Source of the DNA: Isoetes taiwanensis
Lineage: Eukaryota > Streptophyta > Lycopodiopsida > Isoetales > Isoetaceae
Direction: 5' to 3'
NCBI GenBank assembly: GCA_021234155.1
Contig: JAJEKV010000078.1
Span: forward strand, 2,910,978-2,974,977
DNA: 64,000 nucleotides
Positions within the stretch are counted from its first letter, which is position 1. Each line of letters begins with the position of its first letter. Below are positions 1 through 12,046 of this stretch, one piece after another. The notes under the pieces are model-generated. The model did not search any database, was not told where the DNA came from, and worked only from the letters and a program-made list of their open reading frames with translations. The position numbers and the translations under genes are program-made.

Positions 1-59
1 GTGTATGCACTGGTCCACATCGTGTGCTGCACATTCCATATAGCGAAGAACCGGGCTTG

Positions 60-1815
60 CTTGTCTTTCACAGGCTTTGAGTCATTTCGCTGGGCCCATC
101 GCCCTTCGCCAAAGCAAGGTTGGGCAGCCGGGCTTCATCCATAGCCACCACCTTCTGGAAGTAAATAATGTGGCGTTTCAGCGCAGCCCTCGTAATGGAA
201 GGAAGCCTGTCTCTTGGAGCAAGATCGATATGGGACCGTGGATTTCACTCCCAGTGCCCCGACCAAGAAAGCCTTACGTACACCGCTCTAGATCGTTCCA
301 AGTGGTGAGGGATATCTTTGGCCCCACACTTCGCCCCATAGAGGAGGACGGTTCAACCAAGGCCACGAACAAGTGTGTGCAGTGACCCCATGCATCTGAC
401 TCGCCTTGTATTTGTTGTTTTGCATTGCATCTGGGGCTTTCCGACTGCGGTGACCGTAACACGATGGATGCATCGGTGTGTGGTAGTAGAAAACTCAATG
501 CCCAAATACTTATAAAGGCCGAGCCACCTCCACTACACTTTTGGTAAGTGAATGAGGGGAAGGCGTGGGTGCCGGGATGATGGGACCAGCGACACCCTTG
601 TCTTGGCCAAGTTAACTCTCATGTCGGTGAATTGGCGAGAAAGTGTCCAAAGCATCGGTGGCGTTGCATGTCCTCAGGGGTATATGCGGCAGGTCAACAT
701 CATCGGCATATATGAGTTTTGGGATTATGTGGTGCATCAAGCTGGCGCCTTCCCCCCCTCAGGTCTTTCGGCTAGCCATTCTTCTAGCTGGTCAATGTAC
801 AAGCCAAGGCGTGGGGGATAGAGGGCAGCCTGGCGCACCCCAATGCTACTACTGCTTGGGCTCCCCGGCCGGTGTGAGGCGGCCAGGAGCAAGCCTGCAT
901 TATAGTGCGTATATAGCGTTACGCAAGTCGTCGACGGGGGTCCTAAGGCGTCTCAATCTGTCCCACAACTTATCAGAGCCTTTGTGTCCAAAAGCCTTTG
1001 CGAAATCCACAAAGCAACGATGCAGTTACGGGTGTGCGATTAGGCTATCCTCTATGAGTGTTCGCAGAGTGAAGATATGGTCAATAGTAGAATCTTGGGG
1101 GTGGAAGCCTGCTGCGTCGCGAGCCGCACTTCTCCATCCCTACGCCCAAAGTGTTAATCGCGCTCAAGAATCGGCAAGCAACTTGGCAAAGGCAGGCCGA
1201 CCATAATGGTGCGATAGTTTGGGTGTGGGGTTCCCTGCTTTGTATATGGGCACAACTCTTTGGTAGTCCGGTCGCGGGGAAGCCTTCTTGCAATGCCCTC
1301 GTTGAAGAGTCTTTGTGAGAACCGGCACCATTGGGGGCCCGCCCACTTGAGAAGCTCTGCACGCATACCATCCAAATCTGGCTGCCTTCGGATTAGCGGC
1401 GTTGCAGGCCCATTATGACATCCCGCCACGTGTGACCCAGTGCTAGGCCTGTCTGGGAGAATGCCCGGTGCGGCTTCCCATTGGGTCTGAGCTGGGCCGC
1501 AAGTATCTCACCCATTGTTCGGGGTAATATTTCACGTAAGGGTCGCGGGGCTTACTCAAGACCTTTCTCGAAGGCCCTAGGGTGGCGGTCCTAGAAGGCC
1601 AAACATCACATTCTTTGGTGCTCGCAAAGGTACACAGCTTTCTTGGTTTTGAGGAAGGGCGGTATTGACGGACGGCCTGCGGGCGAATGGTGGGGTCCAG
1701 CACTTGGCGGAGCCATCGTTTCAGCACCCGACATTCGTCATCGAACCAGTGATTGCGGGGGAAGGTGGTTGCAGCCCTTGTGGATCGTCGAGCGGTCTCT
1801 CCCAAAGCATCTGTC
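60..1815 (-). mobile_element. Degenerate LINE (non-LTR retrotransposon), endonuclease-RT linker to C-terminus
   Basis: Reading the minus strand from about 1805 down to 60 gives, across several frameshifts, the order expected of a LINE second ORF. First comes a linker with NHWFDDECR and LKRWLRQ. Then the reverse transcriptase N-terminal part (DGMRAELLKWAG, FNEGIAR, an LPRD..TKEL stretch, YKAGNP, YRTIMVG), RT motif A, RT motif C (YADD), and a C-terminal part with LFVALVEP. LVEP followed by a Y/M-G-x-x-xWG-like stretch is typical after the LINE RT core. No endonuclease domain or 5' UTR is visible. The right edge meets the LTR-element sequence at about 1820-1827 and the left edge runs off the window. 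The frame is broken many times, so it is a dead copy. Confidence 0.85.
640..1430 (-). pseudogene. LINE reverse transcriptase core
   Basis: This is the catalytic centre of the LINE. Motif A reads FVDFAKAF (about 985-1015, minus strand) and supplies the first metal-binding aspartate. Motif C reads IYADDVDL (about 690-715, minus strand) and supplies the paired aspartates. Upstream, FAKLLA and YRTIMVG correspond to the fingers region that LINE RTs use to hold template. In the family the enzyme copies the element RNA at a nicked genomic target (target-primed reverse transcription). The catalytic aspartates remain but the reading frame shifts at least near 1080-1170, 1250 and 1440, so no single protein can be made. 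The long plus-strand ORF at 643-1206 is the antisense of this RT. Confidence 0.85.
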
Positions 1816-1826
1816 CCCTACCCTCA

Positions 1827-2034
1827 ATGCATCCATTGCAAACTCCAAGCTTAAGAAGAAATTTTGTGTTTCCTTTTCTTTACTTTGCGAATGGGAGCTT
1901 AATATCTGAATAACATCTTCACAATCTATGGCCATGATTTGGCTCCTTGGAAGGTGCACTCTTTATTTTTTCCTCTCAAGTTATAGTTGACTATATAATC
2001 AACCTTGAGGGCAAGGTCCAAAAGGAGGGAGGAA
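1827..2034 (+). mobile_element. 3' internal end and polypurine tract of LTR retroelement (copy A)
   Basis: Near-identical to 28019-28220 and to the reverse complement of 53656-53885. It ends in a purine run directly before an LTR that opens TGTTAC, the position of a polypurine tract priming plus-strand DNA. One frame of the better copy ends INLEGKVQKEGE, reminiscent of the LED/GKV tail of Ty3/gypsy integrases, which tentatively suggests a Ty3-type origin. It is truncated on the left by the LINE. Confidence 0.6.
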
Positions 2035-3281
2035 TGTTACTGGTGCTCCCAAAGGGCATAGCGGGTCGGGCCCCTTGAGGGGGCGTCCATGAGCAGGGGG
2101 TATTATTGGTCGCGATTCTTTGGGGCGATTTGTGATTTAATGGGCGTGTTGGTATGTCGGTCACGGTGGCGGGATGCGGGGTAAATGGTATTAATCGCTA
2201 GCGGCGGGTAATGGTTCAGCTAGGGGCTAATATTGTTAAATATTAGCTTTGCAAAACTAGCGAGGGGATTGACCAGGGCAGAGGACCCATAAGCTTACAT
2301 GGTTAACATTAGATATTAATGTTAATGTAAGGCCCTAGGGGCCAACGTTATTTAAATGTAAGTTAGAAGGTTAGCTATGGTTTTAATGAAACATTAAAGT
2401 GACACATGGCGTGAAATGGTTCGATGGGATATATCGATATATCGAGGAGATGCGGATCTCTAAAAGGGGCTATAGTGCATGGATTCCGGGTCAAGTAAAG
2501 TCCCGATCCGGCGGTTTTGGGCATGCAAGGCGCACTGTGGAGCTCAAATGGGCGGATTATAAAGCCTCTGGGGAGGATTGGCGAGGATCTGAAACCGGGT
2601 TAGTGAGATAGTCACCGGTTGGCGTGATTGATCTGTGTTTGATTCACGAACCCGGCTTTGGGTACAGATTTGGAATCCGAAGTGGATAGTGTGGCCCCAA
2701 GGCAGTCTGATTTTGCCAGGAGCCGGATCAGCACTGGAAACATAGGGTCGGATTGCAGCCTAGGCCGTGTTTTACGATCCACCGAGCTGATTGCCCACAA
2801 AATGGTGGGATCGAGATGGCTTGATAAGCCGATCGCTAAGCATGCGTTAGTTGATTCGTGATTAGCCCATAGAGTCGAAAATAGCAGCCCTAAGTCGCGT
2901 GCTTGCGGTCTTAAGGCGGGTGGCTTCTACCAAGGATCAATTGGAGGAAGGATCGGTAGGTGCCGAGGGAGGATTCATTCAAAGAATTTGCATTTCGCCA
3001 GGGGCAGGATCAGATTTGGACCCATAGGGTGGGATTAAACCTTTTTGTGTTTACGATCTCAAGGCAGATTGCTACTGCTAGAGATCAATCAGAGTGAAGC
3101 ATCTGGTAGGTGCTTAATTAGAGGGATTCTTTGAAGGAATCCGGGCTTCTGTGTGGAAGTTCACATAGCAGTAAGCCGATAAGATTAGCGAGGGGATCCA
3201 GGGATCCAAGTCTTGGTGGAAGCTAGTCGGCGTTAACTGCGTGGGCAGATTGTTCTTAAGGAAAATTTTTGCGTCGTAATA
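2035..3281 (+). repeat. Long terminal repeat, copy A (about 1.25 kb)
   Basis: Begins TGTTAC after a purine tract and ends GTAATA where the better copy B ends GTAACA, so the ends form the TG...CA-type short inverted repeat of LTRs. It aligns along its whole length with 28221-29481. It contains a small palindrome (GCTAATATT...AATATTAGC near 2228) and three imperfect internal copies of a block built on 'CCATAGGGTCGGATT' and 'GTTTACGATC' (around 2740, 2870 and 3025). The copy differs from copy B mostly at CAG/CTG sites. A promoter and poly(A) signal must lie in it by analogy but I cannot place them. Confidence 0.85.
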
Positions 3282-3782
3282 GCGGTGGTATGAGTGTGGT
3301 CGTGAATCTAATTTTACGGGAAAATCTAAACTTGATGGCGGAAATGGGCGAGAAAAGTTACGTCTTCCAAACCACTTGGGAAGTGGAAGCGGGGAACTTG
3401 AGAGTGTTTGGTCCAAGAGCTGGCTGAAAACTTAGTGTGTCTTCAAGGGAAGATGGCGTCCATTGAACAAGAAGTCAATAAACTAGTTACTAAGCAATGC
3501 AGTTTAATTGCTGAAGTACTTGAAGAAGATACCAAGGGTATTTCTTCACAAGTCCCTTCCCAGGGAAGTTTTGACTGCTTGAATGAACTTCTGGCTTATC
3601 ATCAGTTGCATAGTTTGCAAAAAACTGGGGAATTAAGAACCTATGAGCAAGAGCTTTGGTCGTTTGCAATTGTTCAACCTACGGATCATGAAAGTCGAGG
3701 TTTTTATTTTATCGTGGCAAGATTCTTTGGATATCTTGATGTTAATGACCAACCAAAATCAGGAAATCCCATGTCTTTGTGA
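3282..3782 (+). pseudogene. Primer-binding site (degenerate) and gag-like ORF, copy A
   Basis: Immediately after the LTR, TGGTATGAG (about 3286-3294) is a damaged version of the initiator-Met-tRNA primer site seen intact in copy B. An ATG at 3335 opens a gag-like ORF whose frame is lost near 3390 (MAEM...QTTWEVE, then shift) and recovered from 3408 to the stop at 3782. The conserved part is hydrophilic and helical (VQELAENLVCLQGKM, IEQEVNKLV, ELRTYEQEL) and ends near NPMSL. No zinc knuckle, protease or RT follows. Position after LTR and PBS is the argument for gag; sequence alone would not prove it. Confidence 0.6.
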
Positions 3783-4296
3783 ACACTTGCTCGTATGCTA
3801 TGCACAAAATGGGACCTTCATAGATTAATTCCTTGCCTTAGAGACATACCTTCCGTGTTTCTTGGATTATCATAGCTTTAAAATCACATCAAGTGCGATT
3901 TAAATGTGCTACAGTTTGTATAATTGTTTCTTTTAAAGCAACTTGGAGGACATCACTTTTACTATTTTGTCTACCTAGTCGAGTATTATTTGCCTAAAAT
4001 AACATGATGTTGGAGATCATGTGATCACGTTCCAACATTTTTATGGTATATAATCTCTTGTTGTTAATTCAAAATAAACAAGTCATTTCCTTGCTTTATT
4101 TGAAGTAAATAAAGAAAAAGAACACGGAATGCAATATACACCATGGTTTTATTAATACAAAAAGCTTACTCAAGATGCACTTGAAAATCATGCTTATTGG
4201 AGCAATTTGGGAATAGACATAATCCCAAATTAAATTAATGATTGTACTAAGTCCACTTTTTGCAATTCTAATGATTGTTTTAGTCCACTTTTTTTT
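3783..4296 (+). other. Untranslated leader between gag-like ORF and ABCC fragment, part 1
   Basis: No coding signal. It is AT-rich and present in inverse orientation in the two array units (about 36640-37115 and 48580-49080). It includes an inverted repeat around 4205-4232 (AATTTGGGA...TCCCAAATT). It belongs to the LTR element by linkage: in every copy that keeps gag it separates gag from the ABCC fragment. Confidence 0.55.
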
Positions 4297-4790
4297 TTTT
4301 TTTTTTTTTTTTTTTGAAGAAGCTGTGTCATCAATATATTAAAGAATGGTAATGTTACAAAGCAAGTGAGGAGGAAGGAGAAGCGCCTCAAAGAGCGGCG
4401 ATACCTCGACACTCCACAACAAACTCACAAAAAGCGCAACTCTCTTCTTGTACAAACCGACCATCACCATCTACAACACCCAAGAAGTCCCGCCAAATGG
4501 AAAACTTCCGCTCTACTAATCCCGGGAACACCAGAAAGCTTTGAAATAGCTTGTACCTGGGTCGAGGAATCAGAGAATTTGCAGTTCTGCTGAATCCCCG
4601 AAAGATCCACAACCGCCGCCGCTTCCAAATCAACCACACCAACCAAGCCGCGCCACGGATGCAAGGCTTTGCTGCCGTAAAGCGGCCAAGCACCGAGGAT
4701 ACACATGAAGCAACAGCTGGCGGCTAGTCAATCTCACCTAAAAAGCAGAGCACGACCCAATCCCGGCAACACGCAAGTGAGGGGGCATAA
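4297..4790 (-). mobile_element. 5'-truncated LINE insertion with poly(A) tail
   Basis: The plus strand shows a run of about 25 T at 4290-4314, which is the poly(A) tail of a minus-strand insertion. The minus-strand reading contains a tryptophan-rich stretch, AAWLVWLIWKRRR, that resembles the end of the RVT zinc-binding region of L1-type elements, then a 3' UTR ending GATGACACAGCTTCTTC before the tail. Both array copies of the host sequence lack the insertion and read straight from 'TCCACTTTTTGC'. A short target duplication ACTTTTT flanks it. This is a classic target-primed insertion. Confidence 0.7.
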
Positions 4791-5239
4791 CTTTTTGCAT
4801 TTCTAGGTTATAACTATTGCAAATATAAGCCTTTCATTTTTGGGTTGTCCCTAGGGGGGCAAACCCTTGTTTATGTGGGTTTGTGGCATATCCTAAGTAT
4901 ATGCTAGAATATACCTAGGATATCTTTGGTGATCGCTACTCAAACCTGCTCTTGGTTTGTAAAGCTGGCGGTCAGCGATTGTTCTTTGGCGGCTGGTGTG
5001 GAAACTGGCTAACCCGCACCCTGGGCATGTATTCTATGCAATCTTTGTTGCTGCTTGTAATAGATATTTGGTAGCCATTATAACAGGCAAGGCGGTGAAG
5101 CTCCAAAGCTGCGGTGAAACAATATGCCGGATTGCCGAGATACAACTTGGGTTATTCTTTTAGCAATAATCTTTTGTCTTGTAGTGAGCAAGCTTTTGTT
5201 TTGTAGCAAACAAGAGTTTTGTAGCAAACTTATAAAGCA
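4791..5239 (+). other. Untranslated leader between gag-like ORF and ABCC fragment, part 2
   Basis: Continuation of the leader after the LINE insertion, matching the reverse complement of about 36160-36610. It has no recognised coding content; short ORFs conserved with the array copies reflect recent duplication. Relative to the array units this copy is deleted between about 5230 and 5240, removing the part of the ABCC fragment that would encode NBD1. Confidence 0.5.
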
Positions 5240-6420
5240 GACATGAGTTGACTTTGTTGTCAAACTATAATGGCACTACAATTTAGAGACTTGGTGTTTG
5301 AAAGTTATCATCAACTTTCTTTGATCAATTGAGAAAGACAATGGATTAAGCTACAAAAAAAGAAGTGCTAAGTTTTGACAACCTTAGATGTAACTAAACA
5401 TCGTCTTTTAGGTGAAATTCAATTTGGAAAGACAATGTCCTGCATAAACATCTTGAACTTGTCTATCTCAATTCCAGATGATGCAAGCTAGAGAAATAAA
5501 GTAGGCCGGCAAATATGATGAGTTGTTGACAGCTGGCAGTATGTTTGTGACATTTCTGAATGCACATAATAATGCAAGAGAGCATGCATCTTTAGCTGAA
5601 AATATTTTAAAGCCAAAGAAAAAGTCTTTCATGATGCAAAAGACATGTCCGTGAAGGTGCACAATACAACTGTTGATGTTAGTCAATTAACAAAGGATGA
5701 GGAAAAAGAAATGGGTGGCTTGGGCGTTAGATCACTTATGAGTTATGTAGGAATAAGCAAGGGGGATGTAATTTTCACTCTAGCTTTGGCAGCACAAATC
5801 ATATTTGTAATTGGCAGACAGTAAGCAACTTCTGGTTGGCCACTGATCGAACTCAAGATTAAGTCCAATGTTATTAATTGTTGATGCACTGATTTCTTTT
5901 ACTGGAGGGTTGGTCCATGTGCGTGGTAAATCATATAAATCTCTTGGCCTCAAAGCATCAAAGGCTTTCTTTTCTGGCTTTATGGATTCTTTGTTCAGTG
6001 CACCTATGTCTATATTTGATTCGACACCTATTGGCAGTATCCTAAACCGGGTATATTATTTTTCAATTAGTGTCCATGATACTAGGATATAGAATTGATT
6101 TACTATTGACAATTAATTGGATGTGGTTTTTAGGCTTCATTAGACATGAGCATATTGTATATAGATATTCCAATGTGCCTTGCATTTATATTTGCAGAAA
6201 TATTTGATGTTATTGCTATACTGGCTGCAATGTCAATTGTGACGTGGAAAGTGTTATAATGATTGCCATTCAATATTTGGGACTGCTTATTGGCTACAGG
6301 TACATGGCTATCAATATTTAAGCAAAAGGAGGTCAAATATGTCAGTCTTAAAAATCCACTTTCAATAAATACCATTTATATATTTGCCTCTTCGAAATAG
6401 CCACTGGCGTGACAACTAAT
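5240..6420 (+). pseudogene. ABCC (MRP-type) transporter fragment, copy 1: linker and TMD2 start
   Basis: Plus-strand pieces match plant ABCC full transporters. A post-NBD1 linker reads AGKYDELLTAGSMF (about 5505-5550). The inter-domain stretch follows (QLTKDEEKEMGG, about 5680; SYVGISKGD, about 5740). Then TMD2 reads [18 protein letters not shown] and FDSTPIG.ILNR (5945-6050). A GT...AG intron (about 6050-6133) separates this from SLDM..LYIDIP..LAFIFAEI. The piece ends at 6420 just inside the next exon. In the family these helices form half of the substrate pathway. Retained introns exclude an mRNA-derived copy. In-frame stops and the absence of both nucleotide-binding domains make it non-functional. 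Confidence 0.85.
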
Positions 6421-7830
6421 GATAATTTTTGTTTTGGTGTGTTATGGAATTTGTGTTATATTTAATGGTATATATGTTATTCATGGACTTGGTAATGTTT
6501 TTTGAATTTTGTTTTTTTCCACACTAAAAAAACAGCATCTCCCATAACTCGCCAAAACAAAACAGAGTGCGTTTGGTCTAATTCTAAATCTAGCATCGTG
6601 AACTCTAGCATGGCATCTTCCATGCCTTTTTCAAACAACAATGAACAAGGTAATTGAAGTTTCTATATAAAAGTTAATGTTCGAGCCATACTTGCAGGTT
6701 GTGCTTTAAAGCGATAGCCAACAAGCAATGTTCGAGCCATACTTGCGTTGTGCTTTACGGTTCAAAAAGAAGAACGAAAGCATTGAAAGAATACCTTACT
6801 TGAAAAAATAGCACAGATCCGGGCATAGATACAACATTCTACTTGAAGAATTGAATGTAATTCGGGCGACACTTTCGAGAAGAAGCTCTATCCATCTCTA
6901 GTTACAAGTTAACTATGTAAGCAGAGAACGAATGAATGCGGAATGGTGAATTTATTTGGAAGCAAGAAGCGATCTGGCAATTCCACCACAAGAGGAAACT
7001 TGAGACCGGTTGCATCATGTCCAGAAACTTTGAATTAGCCAATCAGGGAACACTTTTGTCATCAAGGAAACCTTGTCTTTGCTAGACTTGATTGGCAAAA
7101 TGGCTAATATTCATGGCAAAATAAAATGGTGCAATTTCATAGATTACAAAAATGCAATGGTATATGCTTTAGAGAATGCTGTAAATTAATTCATAGCCTC
7201 CATCTCCTCCACATGATTATTTAATTTTTAGTATAATCCTCACTCAACTTCTCCAAAAGATCTGATCAAACTTAGGACTTGTGTCTATAGCGTCCAATTA
7301 CTTCATATCGCTCACAAACCTGAGTACATATAGAGCATCATGTGAATTTCATTGCTTGAGTTAGTCTATATGTTGCATTGTATACACATCTTTGTCGATG
7401 GTTGCCTCAAATGATTCATTAAGACCTTGCTATATGTTTTTTTTTTTTTTTTTTATTTTTTATCGTAATTAGCGGACTATATGCTTTTGTTCTATAGTAT
7501 GGTATTGCTTCTATTAGCTTCTACCTCTTCTGCCACCTCTCTTTCAAAGCTCATTTAATGCATGTTCATGGAGTGTCAAGAATGCTAGGCAAAATAGCCC
7601 AATAATAGTTTAGATGTTTATTTTATATATTTGTTTTGAGATCATGGCCTAACCTTTATAAAGAGTTCATGGGCTTAATCATGGAGTCAATACTCCAATG
7701 ACATGGTGGCTAGTTGCTGCATATGGTTTACAAACTTGAGAAGCTTTCAATTAAATAGAGACAAATTTACAATCATCTTTGAAGCTCTCACCTCCAAACC
7801 TTGTTACGTGGATGGGGTAAACCTAGCTTC
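6421..7830. repeat. Segment L, left part (paralogue of 55648-55697 plus 60494-61953)
   Basis: Aligns collinearly with segment R at high identity. R carries an extra 4.8 kb after its equivalent of 6470 and a short extra stretch near 61785. I recognise no protein. The stretch is AT-rich with poly(T) near 7437-7454. Confidence 0.8.
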
Positions 7831-7833
7831 AAT

Positions 7834-7850
7834 ATTAGGGTATGGTCGCC
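7834..7850 (+). repeat. Left terminal inverted repeat of pogo-like element
   Basis: ATTAGGGTATGGTCGCC, the exact inverse of 12476-12492. Similarity stops after 17 bp. Confidence 0.75.
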
Positions 7851-9391
7851 ATGTTAAGCGACTTAAAGGGGCAAATTGTCCTCATACATCCGGATTTTCA
7901 TGGCGTCCCTCGATCCGTCAATTCATTCGGATACCTAATGTTGTCTTAACATCTTCCCGAAGACAATTTTCCCAAATTCAATCGGTTGGAAAGTTATGGT
8001 GACATAAAGGAAGGGGGGTCAAGCGTCCCATCGTCGCGAGGCCCCTAACCACACCGCGTGGTATCAGGAGGCCTTCTTTAAGCGGGGGGGTTGTTGCACG
8101 CTACTTGGCGCATCGGTTGCCACCTACCACGCGCCGCATAAGTGAATCTGCGCCATACCATCTCCTACGGTCGGACCCGCGTCTAATTAATATGGCGGCC
8201 CTAGGTGCCGTTATAACGAGGCCCTCGTCACCCAGCTACCGATGCGTATGGTACCCGGCTTTTCGGTCCGCCAGCGGTTACCATTGGCTTTTGGCCCTCT
8301 TCCGCCAAAATTGAGCTGAATTTCTCCCTCCAACCCCAAATCTTGCACCAAATTGGCAAGAACATTTCTGCCTTGTCGGGATAGAAATTATTTCGGCTTT
8401 AAAAGCCAGATTTTTAAGTAATCTGAACCATCATTACAGATTAAGCCTTTAAATTGAGAGATCGAAGCGGCGGTAGTCCATTAAAGCTCAAGCATCAGGA
8501 GTCCCAATCGTCGGAGGTAAGTTACGGAAGGCGATATGTTTTGGTTTGAGTCTTCCATTGATCTTTGCGTTTTTCATTGTGGTACGAGGGGTTTGGCGCC
8601 ATGGATTCTAGAAGAACCGGTTATCGGGTCGGCGGGAGGTGGGGCGTGGTAAGGGGTGGCGGGTATGATCCGTCCAGAGGGCTCGCCCTCTTAGAGTGCT
8701 CCATCCTCCCCCGCTAGCTCTTCGACCTCTCACGACTCCTAATTCGTTCAAAATTAGGAGCTGTTTGGTTACCCCGCCCGAGATCACGGCGGTAGTTGGT
8801 TCATCCGTAAGTGTCGGGGTCTGCCCGAAATCGTCTCTCAAGTTGGCGGGCTCGTTCAGAGAATGATCTTATCCTTTGCCCGATCGTGATCGAGAGGAGA
8901 CCATGTGCTCTTCGAGCCCCGTAGGTTAATGAGCTGCGCAGCCCCTTTGTGCGAAAGGCGGTCACGGGCGATCCTCCCCTCCTCTTCCTTCTTGGTTTAT
9001 GTTGTGAAAGCGGCCCTTCGGGCTTATTTTGTAATGCCTTAGGGCTCAATTTTTGTATGATCATCATTTTGTATAATGGAATGATCTTCTTATTCTTACA
9101 ACCTTCTTTGCTTGTGTTCATTGCTTATATTATTTGTGTTCATTCTTTGCGGTTATTTATGCAGCTTGATCAATTCACTATTTTGATCAATAAGAAGTGT
9201 AGAATGTGCACCTTGATCGGGTTCATTATTTTGATCAATAAGAAGTGTACAACCCAGTTCACTACTTTGTTCATATATATTTTGTACAATAAGTTGTCCA
9301 AAGACTTAATTGTCTTGGGTTTCATCAGGAAGTCTTCGATACATGCACATTGTCTGTTAATAGCAGTGCCAAATAAAAGGTAAACTGAAAA
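7851..9391. other. Left interior of the pogo-like element, no gene recognised
   Basis: This 1.5-kb stretch lies downstream of the transposase and is GC-rich between about 8000 and 8960. A repeated phrase, TTTTGATCAATAAGAAGTGT, occurs near 9180 and again near 9230. Open frames exist at 8608-8841 (-) and 8949-9383 (+), but I see no family signature and the second is low-complexity and hydrophobic. It may be 3' UTR or internally acquired sequence. Confidence 0.4.
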
Positions 9392-9730
9392 TTAAGAGTG
9401 CAAGGTGACCAAACATACCTGACTATCAGCGGGTGTAGCTATGAATGAGGTCCCCTCCCCAAACCTTGGAGTTGGCTGGGTTACTCGAGCCATGTCAGCC
9501 CTCCATATCCTTGCAAACCCAACATCCATCCCCTTTGCACGGCTTACAATTGCAGGGTCCACCCCAATTTCCACCATCTCCCTGATAATCCTTGCCTTGT
9601 CTATTGCAGCATCCTGGTCATGTTCGGGTCCTGAATTGGCGGCAGCATAGTTCACCCCATCCACAGGTGTCGGTCTCATTGAGTTGCGTGACCAATGTCG
9701 GCATGTTCTTTGTGGGCTGGCAAGTCCCAC
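9392..9730 (-). pseudogene. Possible C-terminal extension of the pogo-like transposase
   Basis: A 112-residue minus-strand frame downstream of the transposase body, with an even composition typical of real coding sequence (DKARIIREMVEIGVDPAIVSR, FARIWRADMAR). It lies on the same strand and in the same element as the transposase, so a separate small ORF or a frameshifted tail of the transposase are both possible. I do not recognise the family. Confidence 0.35.
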
Positions 9731-10089
9731 CTCTTCAATGGGGAATTGAGTGTGCTGATTGGGTTTGCTCTGAGGCCCTAAGCGGAGGTATGCAACCCTC
9801 TATACTTACATTATGCACATGACCCGGCATCACCGGCGGATATGTGTGTCATCTAAAGCGCACATGACTTGCTCTTCATCGGCATCCTCAATGGTTGTGA
9901 GTTCAGGTCTATCTGAGGGGACTAGCGAGGGCATGGGTTCAAGAACTTGGTCAATTCACGGGGGCGTCGATTTCTTTGCAATAGGTGCCTCAAGTGGACT
10001 TAACCCTTGTCTCACCCTAAGTCATTCCCACACTGTAATCTTCTTGTTTTAACCTCCTCGCTCAACACCCTTTGAAAACCAAATATGGA

Positions 10090-12046
10090 TGCCACTCTAG
10101 ACATCCCTCTTGGGTACATAAACTCCCTAATCCTTGCGGCACTTGCGACTTCCCTTGCATCGACTAACTTCCTCCTCTCTCTCTCTCCTCCTGTTAGCAT
10201 GTGCCCTCTTGGCAGCCTCCTCCCTTTCAGCCTTCCTCCTTCTTTGTCTCAACCTTCCTTCTTTGCCCATTTGCTCCAATTTCAATTTCTCGGCCTCTGC
10301 CCTTCTAGCACATTACGCTCTCAAGGCCTCCACGAAACCATCAATTGATATGTGAACTCTCCCTCCTAGATGCGGGGCAAAGCCTCTCTTCCTTGCCCTT
10401 ATAGTGCGTGATGGCATGCCACATGTTTGAGATGCTTCATGCGGGCCAGCCATAGACCCTCAACATCATTGACATGCACGACTCACTCTGTGGCACCTTC
10501 AATGGGTAATTCATGGAGTGCGTTCCACATGCTCAGATTGTGGCACTTGCTCACCGGTGGATTGTGTGGCGTTTGATCATTTTGCACATCAATTGGGAGT
10601 TGTCGGTAAGGCCTCCCATAGCTGGTGCATACGCCATGTCAAGCGCCTCCACTTGTCCCATATCACGGATGATAATCTTCTCGGCCTGCTCTGCTGTAAT
10701 GTCTTCAACACGCACCCTCCCAAACCTGGTACATTCTTGGCCTAAGCTTAACCTTCTCTGGTCAAAGGGCCATATACCGGTGGCCCTAAAACCTGCCTTG
10801 ATGTTGTTGGGTGTTAGGCGCATGCAATTGATTGTGAAATCAATTCTGCTATCTCCTCCTTCTTTGGTTCTTCCCTCCCTTTGCTAACCATGTAGGCAGC
10901 TCTATGCCTCTTGAATGATGCCTTGAAAGGGGCAAAGCATGCCACATCTAGAGGTTGGAGTCTATGAGATGTGTGTGGAGGCAATAAGGCAAAGTGAATG
11001 CCCTTCTCTCTTGCTGCCAATATAACTTCCAGCTCTACATGACTGCCATGACCATCCAAAATGATAAGGTGAGGCTGATGCGGGGATACACCCACGGAAC
11101 TCTTGCTACAAAATGTGGTGACCATGATTTAAGCAGTTTTGATGTCATCCAAGCCGAGGATTGGACAGCCTGAATGGCACCTTCTTCACATCTTGCAATG
11201 TTGTCCTGCCTCATGCGATTACCTTTAAAAATATACATGTTGGGGATCCTATACCCCTCAGCATTAACACAAACCAAGATTGTAACCCATTCCCTGTTGT
11301 TCATGACTACCTCACTCACCCTATTCCCCCCCTTCCTAGCTATGATTTTCAGCCCCTTCACTTTCCCTGCTGAATTCGGTCTCATGTTCCATATCCTTGA
11401 AATTTGGAAAGGCAAACTTCGGCATAAATCTGCTTAAGCCCGGCATAGAAGTTGTCCGGGTTCTCTGGGTCATGGCCTGAGCCACAGCCACATCTAGGGT
11501 TTACGGACTCCTGAGAGCAACTTTGGGGTGTCTTTGCTTAAAGAGCTTCCACCACTTACTGCCTGGTACTCCAGATATACCACAAGACCCCCCTGCTCTA
11601 GCCATCTCTGCTGCCTTTTCCTTGGGCGGATAGTGTAACCCCATCCCCTTGCTACGCCTTACGCTAAGGCCCCAATTGACAAGCTCCTCCTCTTGGAGAG
11701 TTGTCAATACTTAATGGATGGTTTGTTTGCTTGTAGTGCATTCGACCATATAGCCAATCCACGATTGTGGACTACGGTATACCGGACCTCCTAGATGCCT
11801 CTCTAATCGAAATGCCAAGTTAAACTTACCTCTTCGAGGATGTCGAGCATTTGCTCCTCGTCCATTGACCTCTCCTACCGGCCTCCTTGGCATTGGACCC
11901 GATAGCGACCAGCGCCTGTGGTGCCCTCCTCTTTGATGGGTAGCCTTGAGATCCTCTTGGATGATCTTAGGCCTCACCGGTACCTCTTTCGGCCCGGATT
12001 CTCTTCGTGCTCTCGTCGAAACCATGGCTACCTTCGTGTTCCTCAC
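10090..12046 (-). pseudogene. pogo/jerky-like transposase (CENP-B HTH, DDE_1), frameshifted
   Basis: Order on the minus strand: an N-terminal basic part (12046-11711); a CENP-B-type DNA-binding segment with EEELVNWGLSVRRSKGMG and GVPGSKWWKLFKQRHPKVALR (11707-11501); the first half of the DDE_1 fold with GLKIIARKGGNRVSEVV, EWVTILVC and IPNMYIFKG (11415-11150); the second half with LIILDGHGSH and LPPHTSHRLQPLDVACFAPFK (11070-10920); NIKAGFRATGIWPF (10800-10760); and a Glu/Lys/Arg-rich coiled tail (10330-10130). The family cuts and pastes DNA using three acidic residues. Two are visible (ILD, QPLD). The NMDET motif that carries the first is broken to NMRP by a small deletion near 11390. Frameshifts near 11490, 11390, 11100 and 10820 inactivate it as assembled. 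Confidence 0.8.

Noticed and set aside
643-1206. Long plus-strand ORF of 187 codons
   Set aside because: It is antisense to the LINE reverse transcriptase, whose YADD and FVDFAKAF motifs are on the minus strand.
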